From Cohnella algarum (GTDB lineage Bacteria; Bacillota; Bacilli; Paenibacillales; Paenibacillaceae): a stretch of DNA of 64,000 nucleotides. The notes under the pieces were generated by a model. It made no database searches and was not told the DNA's origin. It worked only from the letters and a program-made list of their open reading frames with translations. The position numbers and the translations under genes were made by a program. The stretch is from the NCBI RefSeq assembly GCF_016937515.1, contig NZ_JAFHKM010000002.1, positions 62,001 to 126,000 on the forward strand, read 5' to 3'. Positions 42,997-51,862 of the stretch are shown piece after piece (positions within the stretch are counted from its first letter, which is position 1; every line of letters begins with the position of its first letter).

Positions 42997-43216
42997 CTTT
43001 TGAAAACCCGGCCGGCGCCTTGTAAACGCCTTCATCAGGAGCGTCCCCTTGCGTTTCGTTCGGCGGAGACCACCTTTTTTTAGACCGGATTCCTGAGTTT
43101 CCCGTTCAACCCCTTCCGGAGGCGGCCCGCCTTCATTTGGAAACATGTTACATTTTCGGCATACGGCTATTTCCGAATATTTTCGTTCGACAGGGCTGAA
43201 CGGGACGAGCGGCGGC
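42997..43216. other. Intergenic region between LLM monooxygenase gene and glnA
   Basis: About 220 bp with no supported gene. No clear terminator for the monooxygenase gene is visible, apart from a T-rich run near 43074-43082 on the plus strand. Confidence 0.3.
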
Positions 43217-44233
43217 TTAACGAATGAACAACTCGGACAGCAATTCGTAACCTCTGACGCGCAGCCGGAAGTCGGACATCATGCTCGCCACCATGACCTC
43301 GTTCGTTCCGTAGCCGTCCGCGAATTGTTCGAGCCGGCGTTTTACGGTCTCGGGTCCCCCGACGATCATCCGGTTGCGGTTGTCGCGCACGCGCTCCCGT
43401 TCCCATTCCGAATAAGGGTAAACGAGCGCTTCCTCCGGCGTCGGATACGGCAAGCCGTACTCGCCTCGCTCGTGGCGCAGCAGGCGCAAGTCCATCGCCG
43501 CCGCCTCCCGCTCGGCGATCGCGTCCGAGTCGGCGCAAAAAACGAATACGCATGCCGTTGCGCGAGAACGCTTCCCGAGCGGACCCGGACGGAAATGGCT
43601 CCGGTAATCCCGGACGGCCCCCTGCCCCCCGGCGCCGTTGATAAAATGGGCGAACGCAAACCCGGCCCCGAAATGGGAGGCAAGCGCCGCGCTGTAGCCG
43701 CTGGAGCCCAGCAGCCAGATTTCCGGCGCCGTTCGAACGCCCGGAGTCGCTTTAAGCCCGCTTAACGGGTGCTCCGGCGGCAGCGGTTCCCCGATTTCCA
43801 GATAGGCGGCCAATTCCTTCAGCATCTCCTCGAACCGCGCCTCGTTCGCCTTCGCCTGCTCGCCTCTTAACGCCTGCGACGTCAACGGCATCCCGCCCGG
43901 CGCCCGGCCGATGCCCAAATCGACCCTTCCGGGGAAAAGCCCCTCCAGCACGCGAAAATTTTCCGCGACCTTGTACGGACTGTAATGGGGCAGCAGCACG
44001 CCTCCGGAACCGATCCGAATCCGGGACGTGTTCGCCCCGATCGCCGAAATGAGCACTTCGGGCGAAGAGCCCGCAAGCCCGGCGGCGTTATGGTGCTCCG
44101 ACACCCAATAGCGGGCAAACCCTAACCGGTCGGCCACCCGCGCCAGCGCCAACGTATTTCGCAGCGCCCTCGACGCGTCCTCGCCCGGACCGAGCGGCGA
44201 TTGGTCCAGCACCCCCAGCTTCAGCTTTTTCAA
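43217..44233 (-). CDS. LLM-class flavin-dependent (luciferase-like) monooxygenase
   Basis: This 338-aa TIM-barrel oxidoreductase probably uses reduced flavin. It starts KKLKLGVLDQSPLGPGEDAS and contains ADRLGFARYWVSEHHNAAGL, GANTSRIRIGSGGVLLPHYS, NFRVLEGLFPGRVDLGIGRA and PEIWLLGSSGYSAALASHFG, all typical of the MsnO8/YvbT-type subgroup. The preferred start is TTG at 44233, eight bases after AGGAGG. The longer open frame to 44839 reads through the tandem repeats and is not credible. The substrate is unknown. Confidence 0.92.
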   Translation of the reverse strand: MKKLKLGVLDQSPLGPGEDASRALRNTLALARVADRLGFARYWVSEHHNAAGLAGSSPEVLISAIGANTSRIRIGSGGVLLPHYSPYKVAENFRVLEGLFPGRVDLGIGRAPGGMPLTSQALRGEQAKANEARFEEMLKELAAYLEIGEPLPPEHPLSGLKATPGVRTAPEIWLLGSSGYSAALASHFGAGFAFAHFINGAGGQGAVRDYRSHFRPGPLGKRSRATACVFVFCADSDAIAEREAAAMDLRLLRHERGEYGLPYPTPEEALVYPYSEWERERVRDNRNRMIVGGPETVKRRLEQFADGYGTNEVMVASMMSDFRLRVRGYELLSELFIR

Positions 44234-44351
44234 CGGCCATTCCTCCTCTCGTCGTACGTCTATGCTAGCGAGTTCAAAAGCAGAAGCGCAGATCCCCTTC
44301 TTTGCCCGACGCCGGGGGATTTGCGATAAGTATATCATGCAGAAACAGGTT

Positions 44352-44500
44352 GCGCGGGGGTGCGGGGGTGCGCAGGATAGCGCGGGGGTGCGCAGGATAG
44401 CGCGGGGGTGCGCAGGATAGCGCGGGGGTGCGCAGGATAGCGCGGGGGTGCGCAGGATAGCGCGGGGGTGCGCAGGATAGCGCGGGGGTGCACAGGATGA
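44352..44500 (+). repeat. Tandem array of a 20-bp GC-rich unit
   Basis: The unit CGCGGGGGTGCGCAGGATAG is repeated five times perfectly (44381-44480), with degenerate copies on each side (from 44352, and 44481-44500). It lies between the monooxygenase start and the palindrome cluster at 44522-44703 and encodes no credible protein. Confidence 0.95.
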
Positions 44501-44521
44501 CGCAGGGATCGGCGAAGCTTG

Positions 44522-44703
44522 ATTGGATTTTGTCCAATCAAAAACCGGTGTTTTCGCCAAACACGTCATCTTCGTTGGATTTTGTCCAATCTGGCGAGGC
44601 TTTTTTCGCCTATTCACGCAAATTCCTAGTTCCCCATTGGATAAAATCCACTCTAGACTACGGTTTCCCCATTTTCCGCTCCCTTGACTGGACAAAATCC
44701 AAC
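44522..44703. repeat. Cluster of four TTGGA...TCCAA palindromes
   Basis: The palindromes are 17 bp each, at 44522-44538 and 44574-44590 (centre TTTTG) and, in the complementary orientation, 44636-44652 and 44687-44703 (centre AAAAT, arms slightly decayed). Start-to-start distances are 52, 62 and 51 bp. No gene is seen here. Confidence 0.88.
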
Positions 44704-44810
44704 ATAGGCTCCCTCCGCATCCCTCCGCTTGAGCGCCCTTCTCCTGCTCCCTACATTTTCCGCAAAACGATTCCGTAAGGTGAAGAACTGCTATTTCCGA
44801 TAGGCGAACG

Positions 44811-44846
44811 AAAAATTCCGCACGCCCCTTCGGGAACATGCGGAAT
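44811..44846 (-). terminator. Terminator of aroF
   Basis: On the minus strand, ATTCCGCA (44839-44846) pairs with TGCGGAAT (44815-44822), followed by TTTT. It lies 14 bp after the stop codon. Confidence 0.85.
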
Positions 44847-44860
44847 GTTGGTCGGCTTAT

Positions 44861-45922
44861 TTATTTCGCCCAGGTCGCGAACGCTTCGGCCGGCGCCTTC
44901 GGCGTTTCGAAACGTTTGCCGACGAGCGGAGCCAACTGCTCCAGCTCTTTCAGCAAATTCGCGAATTGGTCGGGGAACAGCGATTGGACGCCGTCGCCGG
45001 TCGCGGAATTGTCCGGATCGGTATGCATTTCGATAATGAGGCCGTTGGCTCCGGCCGCTACCGACGCTTTCGTCATCGGTTCGACCAGTTCGCGGCGGCC
45101 CGTCGCATGGCTCGGGTCGGCGATGACCGGCAGGTGCGACAGCTGCTGGATGACCGGAATGGCCGCCAGGTCGAACGTGTTGCGGGTGTAAGACTCGAAG
45201 GTGCGGATGCCGCGCTCGCAAAGCATGACGTCGGGGTTCCCGCCGGCCAGAATGTACTCGGCCGCATTGAGCCATTCGTCGTACGTGGCGCTGAAGCCGC
45301 GCTTCAGCAGCACGGGCGTCCGAATCGTGCCCAGCTTCCGCAGCAGGTCGAAGTTTTGCATGTTCCGCGTGCCGACCTGCAAAATATCCGCATACTCGGC
45401 GCACACTTCGACCGTTTCCGGCGTCATCACTTCCGTGATGGTGAGCAGGCCGTGCTTTTCCCCGGCTTCCTTCATCCATTTAAGGCCTTCGACGCCGATG
45501 CCCTGGAAGCTGTAGGGACCCGTTCTCGGCTTGAACGCGCCGCCGCGGAGCACCTGTCCGCCGGAAGCCTTGACGAGGCGGGCGATTTCGTCGATTTGCT
45601 CGGGCGTCTCGACCGCGCAAGGTCCGCCCATGACGACCAGGTTGTCGCCGCCGATCTTCACGCCTTTGATCTCGATGATCGTGTCGTCCGGATGGAAGTC
45701 GCGGCTTGCCAGCTTGTAGGATTTCGAAATTTTTATGACATTTTCCACGCCCTTCATCGAGCGAAGATGCTCGGCCAGGTGCGGGTCGGCTTTGCCGATA
45801 ATGCCGATGACGGTACGGTCCGTTCCGCGCGACACGTGCGCTTGCACGCCGCTCTTTTCAATCGTGCCGACGATTTCCGCAATTCGTTCTTCCGAAATGG
45901 TAGGGGAAGTAATAACGATCAT
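44861..45922 (-). CDS. aroF: 3-deoxy-7-phosphoheptulonate synthase (type I-beta, ACT-like N-terminus)
   Basis: This is the first enzyme of the shikimate pathway, condensing phosphoenolpyruvate and erythrose 4-phosphate. The 353-aa protein has an N-terminal regulatory ferredoxin-like/ACT-type domain (residues 1-70, MIVITSPTISEERIAEIV). A TIM barrel follows, with VVMGGPCAVETPEQI, GGAFKPRTGPYSFQG, LLKRGFSATYDEWLNAAEYI and VIADPSHATGRRELV. Metal-binding Cys, His and Glu positions are present. In this group the N-terminal domain gives feedback control. It ends in a strong terminator. Confidence 0.95.
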   Translation of the reverse strand: MIVITSPTISEERIAEIVGTIEKSGVQAHVSRGTDRTVIGIIGKADPHLAEHLRSMKGVENVIKISKSYKLASRDFHPDDTIIEIKGVKIGGDNLVVMGGPCAVETPEQIDEIARLVKASGGQVLRGGAFKPRTGPYSFQGIGVEGLKWMKEAGEKHGLLTITEVMTPETVEVCAEYADILQVGTRNMQNFDLLRKLGTIRTPVLLKRGFSATYDEWLNAAEYILAGGNPDVMLCERGIRTFESYTRNTFDLAAIPVIQQLSHLPVIADPSHATGRRELVEPMTKASVAAGANGLIIEMHTDPDNSATGDGVQSLFPDQFANLLKELEQLAPLVGKRFETPKAPAEAFATWAK

Positions 45923-46081
45923 TCAAGTCCACGCTCCCGAATAAAATATGCCCACTTGCTTCAACGCTTGTTTGCTTTGACGCTTATACGCTTTTAAGTG
46001 ATAAAGCAAATATAGCCGAAAAAATGCCCCGTGTCAACGCCCAAAATGGAGGCGGCACGGGACATGGCATCGCATCGGCGT

Positions 46082-47029
46082 TTACACCGATTTCTCGCGA
46101 ATCGTCGGCAACAGCTTCTTCATGTTGACCGTTCGCCGGATTTCCCACGTATCCGGGTTGTCGTGATCGTACTGCTCCAAATAAGCGATCACTTCCTTCG
46201 TAAGGGGCGTCGGCGTCGAAGCGCCGGAAGTGACCGAAACCCGGTTGACTCCTTCGAGCCATTCCCGCTTGATTTCGGTGACGTCCGCCACCCGGTAAGC
46301 AGGGACGCCGGCGATTTCTTCGGATACCTGGGCGAGCCGGTTGGAGTTGTTGCTGCGCGGGTCGCCGACTACGATGCACAGGTCCGCTTCCTTCGCCTGC
46401 GCCGCGACGGCCTCCTGCCGAACCTGGGTCGCGAGGCAAATCTCGTTATGGACTTCAGCGCCCGGATAGACCTCCAGCAGCTTCGAAATCAGATGCTTGA
46501 TGTCCCATTGCGACATCGTCGTCTGGTTCGTCACGATAATCCGCTCCGAGGCCAAAACCAGGTTCCGGATGTCTTCCTCGCGCTCGATCAGGTGAACCCG
46601 GTCCGGCGCAATGCCGATCGCGCCTTCGGGCTCGGGATGGCCTTTCTTCCCGATGTAGATGACGTCGTAGCCTTCGGCGACTTTTTCCCGGATCAGATCG
46701 TGCGTCTTCGTGACGTCCGGACAAGTCGCGTCAACGGTCGTCAGTCCCTTCTCTTTCGCTTTGCGGCGGACCTCGGGCGAAACGCCGTGCGCGGTGAAAA
46801 TGACCGTGCCGCTGTCGATTTTATCCAAAATGTCGAGCCGGTTGGCGCCGTCCAGCGTTATGATGCCTTCGTTCTCGAACGCTTCCGTCACATGCGTATT
46901 GTGAACGATCATGCCCAAAATATAAATGGGGCGCGGCAGGTCCCGGTTCTTCGCCGTTTGCAGCGCGAGCACCATGGCATCCACTACGCCGTAGCAATAT
47001 CCTCGAGGGGAAATTTTAACGACTTCCAT
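46082..47029 (-). CDS. ispH: 4-hydroxy-3-methylbut-2-enyl diphosphate reductase
   Basis: IspH carries out the last step of the MEP isoprenoid pathway with a 4Fe-4S cluster. The 315-aa protein has the three cluster cysteines in [23 protein letters not shown] and [11 protein letters not shown]. Also present are [22 protein letters not shown], the Glu-containing HPEPEGAIG and [10 protein letters not shown], plus [16 protein letters not shown] at 47029 is preferred over an upstream TTG at 47035. It lies 45 bp after the sensor-kinase gene in the same direction without a terminator between them, so some read-through is possible. Confidence 0.96.
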   Translation of the reverse strand: MEVVKISPRGYCYGVVDAMVLALQTAKNRDLPRPIYILGMIVHNTHVTEAFENEGIITLDGANRLDILDKIDSGTVIFTAHGVSPEVRRKAKEKGLTTVDATCPDVTKTHDLIREKVAEGYDVIYIGKKGHPEPEGAIGIAPDRVHLIEREEDIRNLVLASERIIVTNQTTMSQWDIKHLISKLLEVYPGAEVHNEICLATQVRQEAVAAQAKEADLCIVVGDPRSNNSNRLAQVSEEIAGVPAYRVADVTEIKREWLEGVNRVSVTSGASTPTPLTKEVIAYLEQYDHDNPDTWEIRRTVNMKKLLPTIREKSV

Positions 47030-47074
47030 ATTCAACGCCTGCTTTCCCGCCCTGATAGTAGGTTGACGTTCTCT

Positions 47075-48586
47075 CTAGCTTTCCTCCCTTTCCGGGAGTC
47101 GAGGGCGTTCCGTAGGCTCTATTATATCGTATTCCGCCGGCTCGGAAAAGTCGACGGGAAACCAGACGAAAAAGCGGCTGCCTTCGCCCAGCTTCGTCCG
47201 CACCTCAAGCGACGCGTTGTGCATGTCCGCTATCCATTTCGCAATGGAGAGGCCGAGTCCCGTGCCGGACGTCTTGCCCCGCGACTCGTCGGCCCGGTAA
47301 AACCGGTCGAAAATGTGCGGCACTTCCTCCTTGCTCATGCCGATTCCCGTATCCGCCACGACCAGCCCGACCCGGTCTTCCGAACGGACCGCCTCCAGCC
47401 GGACTTCGCCCGAAGGCGTGTACTTGAATCCGTTTTCGATAAAAATAAACAGCAGCTGCAGCAAATAGTCCCGGTTGCCCTTCACCCAGACGCCGTCAAG
47501 CGCCTCGAGCGGACCGACGATCCATTCGGCATTCCGCGGCAAAAACGCCGCGCGCCGAGCCGCTTCCTCGGCAAGAGGCCGCAGCGACAATCTTTCCATC
47601 GGAACGTCGGAGCCCGCGTCGGCTCTCGCCAGCGCCAGCAAATCGTTGACGAGCCGGCTCATCCGCCGCGCCTCGTCCGCGATATCGTGAATCGCCTCTT
47701 TCGATAGCTGTTCCCGCTCCTCCGTCGTCAGCGCCTGCGATTTCTCTCCGTGCGCGCCTTCCCACACTTTGGCGAGGAAATCGACGTTGCCGCGGATCGT
47801 CGTAAGCGGAGTGCGCAGCTCGTGAGACGCGTCCGACACGAACCGCCGTTGGGCGATGTTCGACTCCTCCAGCCCTTTGTAGGCCGTCTCCAGGCGCTCG
47901 AGCATATGGTTCAGCGTGCTGCGCAGCCGCCCGATCTCGTCCTGGCTGTCCCCCGGAATCCGGGTGCTGAGGTCGGATCCGCTCTGAATTCGCTCGGCGG
48001 CCGCCGTCACCTGCTCGATCGGCTGCAGCGCCTTGCGGGAAAGGAACATGCCGAGCATGAACGCCACCAGCAGCGCCGCGACCCCGGTCAGCACCAAAAT
48101 CGTGCGCAGCAGCAGGAGCATGCTTTCTTCTTTACCGATATATCCGGCGACTTGCAGCAGGCCGACGATTTCGGTGCTGCCCGTTAATGTTATGGGCGTT
48201 TCAAAGACGTAAAACGGCGATCCGTCCATATGCACTTTCGTATACCTGCTCTTCGCGTCCTTCTTGGCCGGATAAGCCAGGTCCGTCCCGTAGGCGAAGC
48301 TTTTCCGGCTTACCGTTCCTTCCCGATCTTGAAGATAACTGACCACCTGAATGCCGATCATATTATAATCGAAATCTCTCGGAACGGAGATTCCCAAATC
48401 GAATCCGATCCCATTGCGGTTGGGGGATATATAGGGTTCGAGCGCCTTGGCTTCATCCTGAAGCCGGCCCTTCAATTCCTGCATCGTATTTAAACTCACC
48501 ACGTAATACACCAGAAACCCGAACGCGATCATCGTCAAGGCCAGCAGCCCGGAAAACCATAATGTCAGGCGAAGTCGGATAGACAT
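47075..48586 (-). CDS. Sensor histidine kinase (HAMP, HisKA, HATPase)
   Basis: This 503-aa membrane sensor has a transmembrane segment at residues 8-30, an extracytoplasmic domain of about 130 residues and a second transmembrane segment near 165-190. A HAMP domain (ALQPIEQVTAAAERIQSGSD) and the phospho-acceptor box FVSDASHELRTPLTTIRG follow. The ATP lid has FIENGFKYTPSG (N box), VADTGIGMSKEEVP (G1) and GTGLGLSIAKWI (G2). It is separated from the response regulator by three bases. The neighbouring HtrA protease suggests a CssS-like envelope-stress sensor; that is inference. Confidence 0.93.
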   Translation of the reverse strand: MSIRLRLTLWFSGLLALTMIAFGFLVYYVVSLNTMQELKGRLQDEAKALEPYISPNRNGIGFDLGISVPRDFDYNMIGIQVVSYLQDREGTVSRKSFAYGTDLAYPAKKDAKSRYTKVHMDGSPFYVFETPITLTGSTEIVGLLQVAGYIGKEESMLLLLRTILVLTGVAALLVAFMLGMFLSRKALQPIEQVTAAAERIQSGSDLSTRIPGDSQDEIGRLRSTLNHMLERLETAYKGLEESNIAQRRFVSDASHELRTPLTTIRGNVDFLAKVWEGAHGEKSQALTTEEREQLSKEAIHDIADEARRMSRLVNDLLALARADAGSDVPMERLSLRPLAEEAARRAAFLPRNAEWIVGPLEALDGVWVKGNRDYLLQLLFIFIENGFKYTPSGEVRLEAVRSEDRVGLVVADTGIGMSKEEVPHIFDRFYRADESRGKTSGTGLGLSIAKWIADMHNASLEVRTKLGEGSRFFVWFPVDFSEPAEYDIIEPTERPRLPEREES

Positions 48587-48589
48587 CGC

Positions 48590-49276
48590 TTAATTGTCTC
48601 CTTTCAGGACGTAGCCCGCCCCCCGGACCGTCTGGATGAGACGGCTTCCCCCGTGCTCCTCCAGCTTTTGCCGGAGCATGGCCACGTAAACCTCCAGCAC
48701 GTTCGATTCGCCGCTGTAATCGTATCCCCATATGCGTTCCATAATTTGATCCCGGGACAGCACCCGCTTCGGATTTTGCATGAAAAAATGCAGCAAATCG
48801 AATTCCTTGGCGGTCAGCTCGATCCGCTTCTCTCCCCGGATGACCTCGCGGGAGTCGACATCGAGCAGCAGATCGGCAAATCGGAGGGAATGGTTCTCCT
48901 CCATCTGCTCGGGATTGCGCCGCAGCAGCGCGCGAACCCGAGCCGTCAGCTCCTCCAGGGCGAACGGCTTCACCAGGTAATCGTCCGCGCCCAGATCGAG
49001 CCCTTTTACCCGATCCTGCACGTCGTCCTTCGCCGTCAACATGAGCACCGGCGACTGGATGCCGGCCGCCCGCAAACGCCGGCACACTTCCCAGCCGTCC
49101 AGCAGCGGCATCATGACGTCGAGAATGACGAGATCGGCATGGCGGCCGATCAACACTCTGAGGCCTTCCTGGCCGTTGGGGGCGGTCGTCACTTCGTATC
49201 CCTCGAACGCGAGGCTTCGGCGCAAAAGGGACGTTATTTTTTCATCATCATCGATTACAACGATATGCGGTCTCAT
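48590..49276 (-). CDS. OmpR-family response regulator
   Basis: This 228-aa two-domain regulator has an N-terminal receiver (HIVVIDDDEKITSLLRRSLA, phosphorylated Asp in LVILDVMMPLLDGWE, Lys in VKPFALEELTARV) and a C-terminal winged helix (ELTAKEFDLLHFFMQNPKRV, then RDQIMERIWGYDYSGESNVL). It is followed by its kinase with a three-base gap. It is downstream of the htrA-type gene, from which it is separated by a terminator-like hairpin, so it probably has its own promoter or is attenuated. Confidence 0.94.
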   Translation of the reverse strand: MRPHIVVIDDDEKITSLLRRSLAFEGYEVTTAPNGQEGLRVLIGRHADLVILDVMMPLLDGWEVCRRLRAAGIQSPVLMLTAKDDVQDRVKGLDLGADDYLVKPFALEELTARVRALLRRNPEQMEENHSLRFADLLLDVDSREVIRGEKRIELTAKEFDLLHFFMQNPKRVLSRDQIMERIWGYDYSGESNVLEVYVAMLRQKLEEHGGSRLIQTVRGAGYVLKGDN

Positions 49277-49342
49277 CGCGGACTCCTCTCGATACTCGCT
49301 TTCATGGCATTCTTTCTCTTTATCATAACCCGATTTTAAACG

Positions 49343-49372
49343 AAAAGGACAGCCCTGGTAGACTGCCCTTTT
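49343..49372. terminator. Terminator or attenuator between htrA and the two-component genes
   Basis: AAAAGGACAG (49343-49352) and CTGCCCTTTT (49363-49372) pair with one mismatch, with A and T runs on the two sides, so it could act in both directions. Confidence 0.65.
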
Positions 49373-49386
49373 CGTACGATTGCCGC

Positions 49387-51048
49387 TTACTCTTCGGTTT
49401 GCTGCGATGCGTCGTACTCGTTTTTGTCGCCGATCGTGACCGTCAAATCGATTTCCTTGCCGCCCCGGATGACATTCAGCGTCACCTTGTCGCCGACGTT
49501 TTTGGCGCGGATCGCGTCGGTCAGTTCATCCGGCGTATTGTATTTCGTTCCGTCGATGCCGACAATGACGTCGTATTGGCGAAGGTCCCCGTTGTAGGCG
49601 GGCGTGTTGTACAGCACGTTGTAGACGAGCGATCCGTCCGTGCTGCTCAGGCCCAACTGGCGGGCCGTCGATTCGGTCAGCGCCTGCAAGTTCGCGCCGA
49701 TATACGGAATCGGTTCCTTCGGAATTTCCGTGTTCGTCTTCAGGTTTTCCAGCACTTCGCTGATCGTGCTCGTCGGAATGGCGAAGCCGATGCCTTGCGC
49801 TTCCGAGCTGACGGCCGTATTGATGCCGATTACTTCGCCGTTCATGTTAATGAGCGGGCCGCCGGAGTTGCCGGGGTTGATCGAAGCGTCCGTTTGCAGC
49901 AGATGCTCGTAATTGCGGGTGCCGTTAGTGTCCTGGATGCTGATTTCGCGCTCGTTGGAGCTGAGAACTCCGACAGTGACGGTATGGTCGAAGCCATACG
50001 GGTTGCCGATGGCGACGACCCAATCGCCCATGTTGAGCGCGTTGGAATCGCCGAGCTTCAGCGTCGGGAAGTTGCTGCCTTCGATTTTCAGGACGGCCAG
50101 GTCGAGATCGTAGCTGGAGCCGAGCAATTCCGCCGTGAACGGCTCTTCGAACCCTTGCACGGTGACCTTGATTTCGGTCGCGCCTTCGATCACGTGCTCG
50201 TTCGTCAAAATATAACCGGTCGAATCGAAGAAGAAGCCGGAACCCGTTCCCGTTTGCTGCAGCGAATCGCTTCCCTGGCCGCCTTGGCTGTCCTGCTCAT
50301 CCCCGAAAAACTGCCGGAAGAACGGATCGTCCATCCAGAAGTTATTGGAACCGGACCGGGACGATGCGTACGTTTCGATTTTGACGACGGCCGGGCTCGC
50401 TTGCTCGAAAATCGCCGAAATGTTGTCCGGCCGGGTCGTATCGGCAACGTTGCTGACCGTGCTTCCGCTCTGCGCCGACGGGGACGGACTGGAAGTCGTG
50501 CCGGTTGCGGCGGTCAACGCCTGATCGCCGCCGAACCAGTTGTAACGGTCTGCCGAAAACATCAGGCCGCCGACGACAAGCACGCCGACCATGAAGGAAG
50601 CGAAAATCGCCAGGAACGGGGAGCGGCGGCGCTTTTGCGGGGGCGCTTCCCAATTGCGGCCTCCCGAGACGGTAAACGGACGGTAATCCCGGGTCACGGG
50701 CACAAGCTCGGGCTTATCGCCTCCGTCTCCTCCGCCCGACTGCGACGACCCGGCGAAAGGACCGTACGTATTATATACGTTCGAGCTTGGCGAAGACGAT
50801 TCGTTCGCATCGCGGTGATTCGGGCTTCCGTCGCTCGCTCCGTATCCGCTGTAGCCGTTATATTTGGTAGTTGCGGAGGACGTTCCGTAGCTCCCGGGCC
50901 TATGAGGCCGGAAAATCGTCTCCTCGTCGGAAGAAGCGGATTCCGCCGCCTTCGTTTCCCCTTGCGTTTCGTTCATCTTTTCGGACGCGTCGTCGCGGCC
51001 GTATCGGAATCCGAACAGATCGTCGTTTCTTTTGTTTTGGTCGTCCAT
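49387..51048 (-). CDS. htrA: HtrA/DegP-type membrane-anchored serine protease
   Basis: This is a quality-control protease acting outside the membrane. The 553-aa protein has a long polar cytoplasmic N-terminus (about 165 residues rich in Ser, Gly, Asn and Asp) and one membrane anchor (FLAIFASFMVGVLVVGGLMF). A trypsin-like domain follows with His in TNEHVIEGATEI, Asp in YDLDLAVLKIEG and Ser in DASINPGNSGGPLI. A C-terminal PDZ domain is last (LGLSSTDGSLVYNVLYNTPA). The ATG is preceded by AGGAGGAATGACCCT. The neighbouring response regulator and kinase probably control it, as CssRS controls htrA/htrB in Bacillus. Confidence 0.94.
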   Translation of the reverse strand: MDDQNKRNDDLFGFRYGRDDASEKMNETQGETKAAESASSDEETIFRPHRPGSYGTSSATTKYNGYSGYGASDGSPNHRDANESSSPSSNVYNTYGPFAGSSQSGGGDGGDKPELVPVTRDYRPFTVSGGRNWEAPPQKRRRSPFLAIFASFMVGVLVVGGLMFSADRYNWFGGDQALTAATGTTSSPSPSAQSGSTVSNVADTTRPDNISAIFEQASPAVVKIETYASSRSGSNNFWMDDPFFRQFFGDEQDSQGGQGSDSLQQTGTGSGFFFDSTGYILTNEHVIEGATEIKVTVQGFEEPFTAELLGSSYDLDLAVLKIEGSNFPTLKLGDSNALNMGDWVVAIGNPYGFDHTVTVGVLSSNEREISIQDTNGTRNYEHLLQTDASINPGNSGGPLINMNGEVIGINTAVSSEAQGIGFAIPTSTISEVLENLKTNTEIPKEPIPYIGANLQALTESTARQLGLSSTDGSLVYNVLYNTPAYNGDLRQYDVIVGIDGTKYNTPDELTDAIRAKNVGDKVTLNVIRGGKEIDLTVTIGDKNEYDASQQTEE

Positions 51049-51343
51049 AGGGTCATTCCTCCTGGAAGGCCGCCGCGGTCGCGTTCGCGGTTGCCATATC
51101 GTTCATGATTCTATATTCGGCTATTTACCTTAAAGCTATATTAAAACGAAATAAATGTGAATTAAATCTTCCATTCGCCCTTTATCGCCTATTCCCCCGA
51201 AAAAGTCAAATTCATTTTCATATCCGGTTCTCCCTTTCTCTCAATCATCGCTTACCGAGATGGGCGCCGGCTCCGATTCGATATCGCGGAAATTCTATCT
51301 TAACTCATCATGCGGAATAAAATCATCACGCACACATCGCAAA

Positions 51344-51603
51344 GTCGGACCGTCAAGCGGTTCTGCACATGCTTTTGTATGATACTTCATACAAAGAACC
51401 ACTACAAACCGCTTTCACGGGGACATTTGTATGATTTTTCATACAAATTCTGCCCATCAAGCGGTTCTGCACACGCTTTTGTATGATATTTCATACAAAA
51501 AACCACTATAAACCGCTTTCTCGGGGATATTTGTATGATTTTTCATACAAACTCGGCCCGGCAGGCGGTTCTGTACACGCTTTTGTATGATATTTCGTAC
51601 AAA
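51344..51603. repeat. Array of five 22-bp palindromes at exact 52-bp spacing
   Basis: The palindromes TTTGTATGA-N4-TCATACAAA start at 51374, 51426, 51478, 51530 and 51582 (the last has one arm change, TCGTACAAA). The 30-bp spacers alternate between two sequences, one containing AAACCGCTTT and the other AAGCGGTTCT, so that the spacers are themselves partly inverted. Nothing coding was seen from 51049 to 51764. Confidence 0.95.
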
Positions 51604-51764
51604 CCCGTCTGCGGGATCGTACCGGGCTAGCCGAGCACAAACGTTGCTAGAGGAACGAACGACCGGCAGCCGCGGGGCACCCGCGCTTTTCCGGCAAAAA
51701 ACCGAAGCCCTCCGGGCAGCCGGAGGGTTGGCAAAACGTAAGGCCGGAGATCCGGCCGGTCGAT
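51604..51764. other. Intergenic segment between palindrome array and 49-bp duplication
   Basis: No supported gene. A GC-rich dyad CCCTCCGGGCAGCCGGAGGG lies at 51708-51727 and could be part of a terminator for the YugN-like gene on the minus strand, but no T run follows closely. Confidence 0.3.
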
Positions 51765-51862
51765 GTTCGAATTCGCGCATGCAGCCCTGCGATCGTCATT
51801 CCCGAAGCAAATTGTTCGAATTCGCGCATGCAGCCCTGCGATCGTCATTCCCGAAGCAGTTG
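51765..51862. repeat. 49-bp direct duplication at the 3' end of the yugN-like gene
   Basis: Two copies start at 51765 and 51814 (GTTCGAATTCGCGCATGCAG and onward to CCCGAAGCA). The second copy ends inside the last codons of the YugN-like gene, so the first copy is probably a recent duplication of the gene end and its downstream flank. Confidence 0.9.

Noticed and set aside
44234..44839. N-terminal extension of the luciferase-like monooxygenase (frame open to 44839)
   Set aside because: The extra residues are translation of the 20-bp tandem array and palindromes (repeated Ala-Pro-Pro-Arg-Tyr type), and a good ribosome site exists at the TTG at 44233.
51344..51603. CRISPR array
   Set aside because: Repeat and spacer lengths are CRISPR-like, but the spacers fall into two alternating sequences instead of being unique, the repeats are full palindromes, and no cas gene is in the window.
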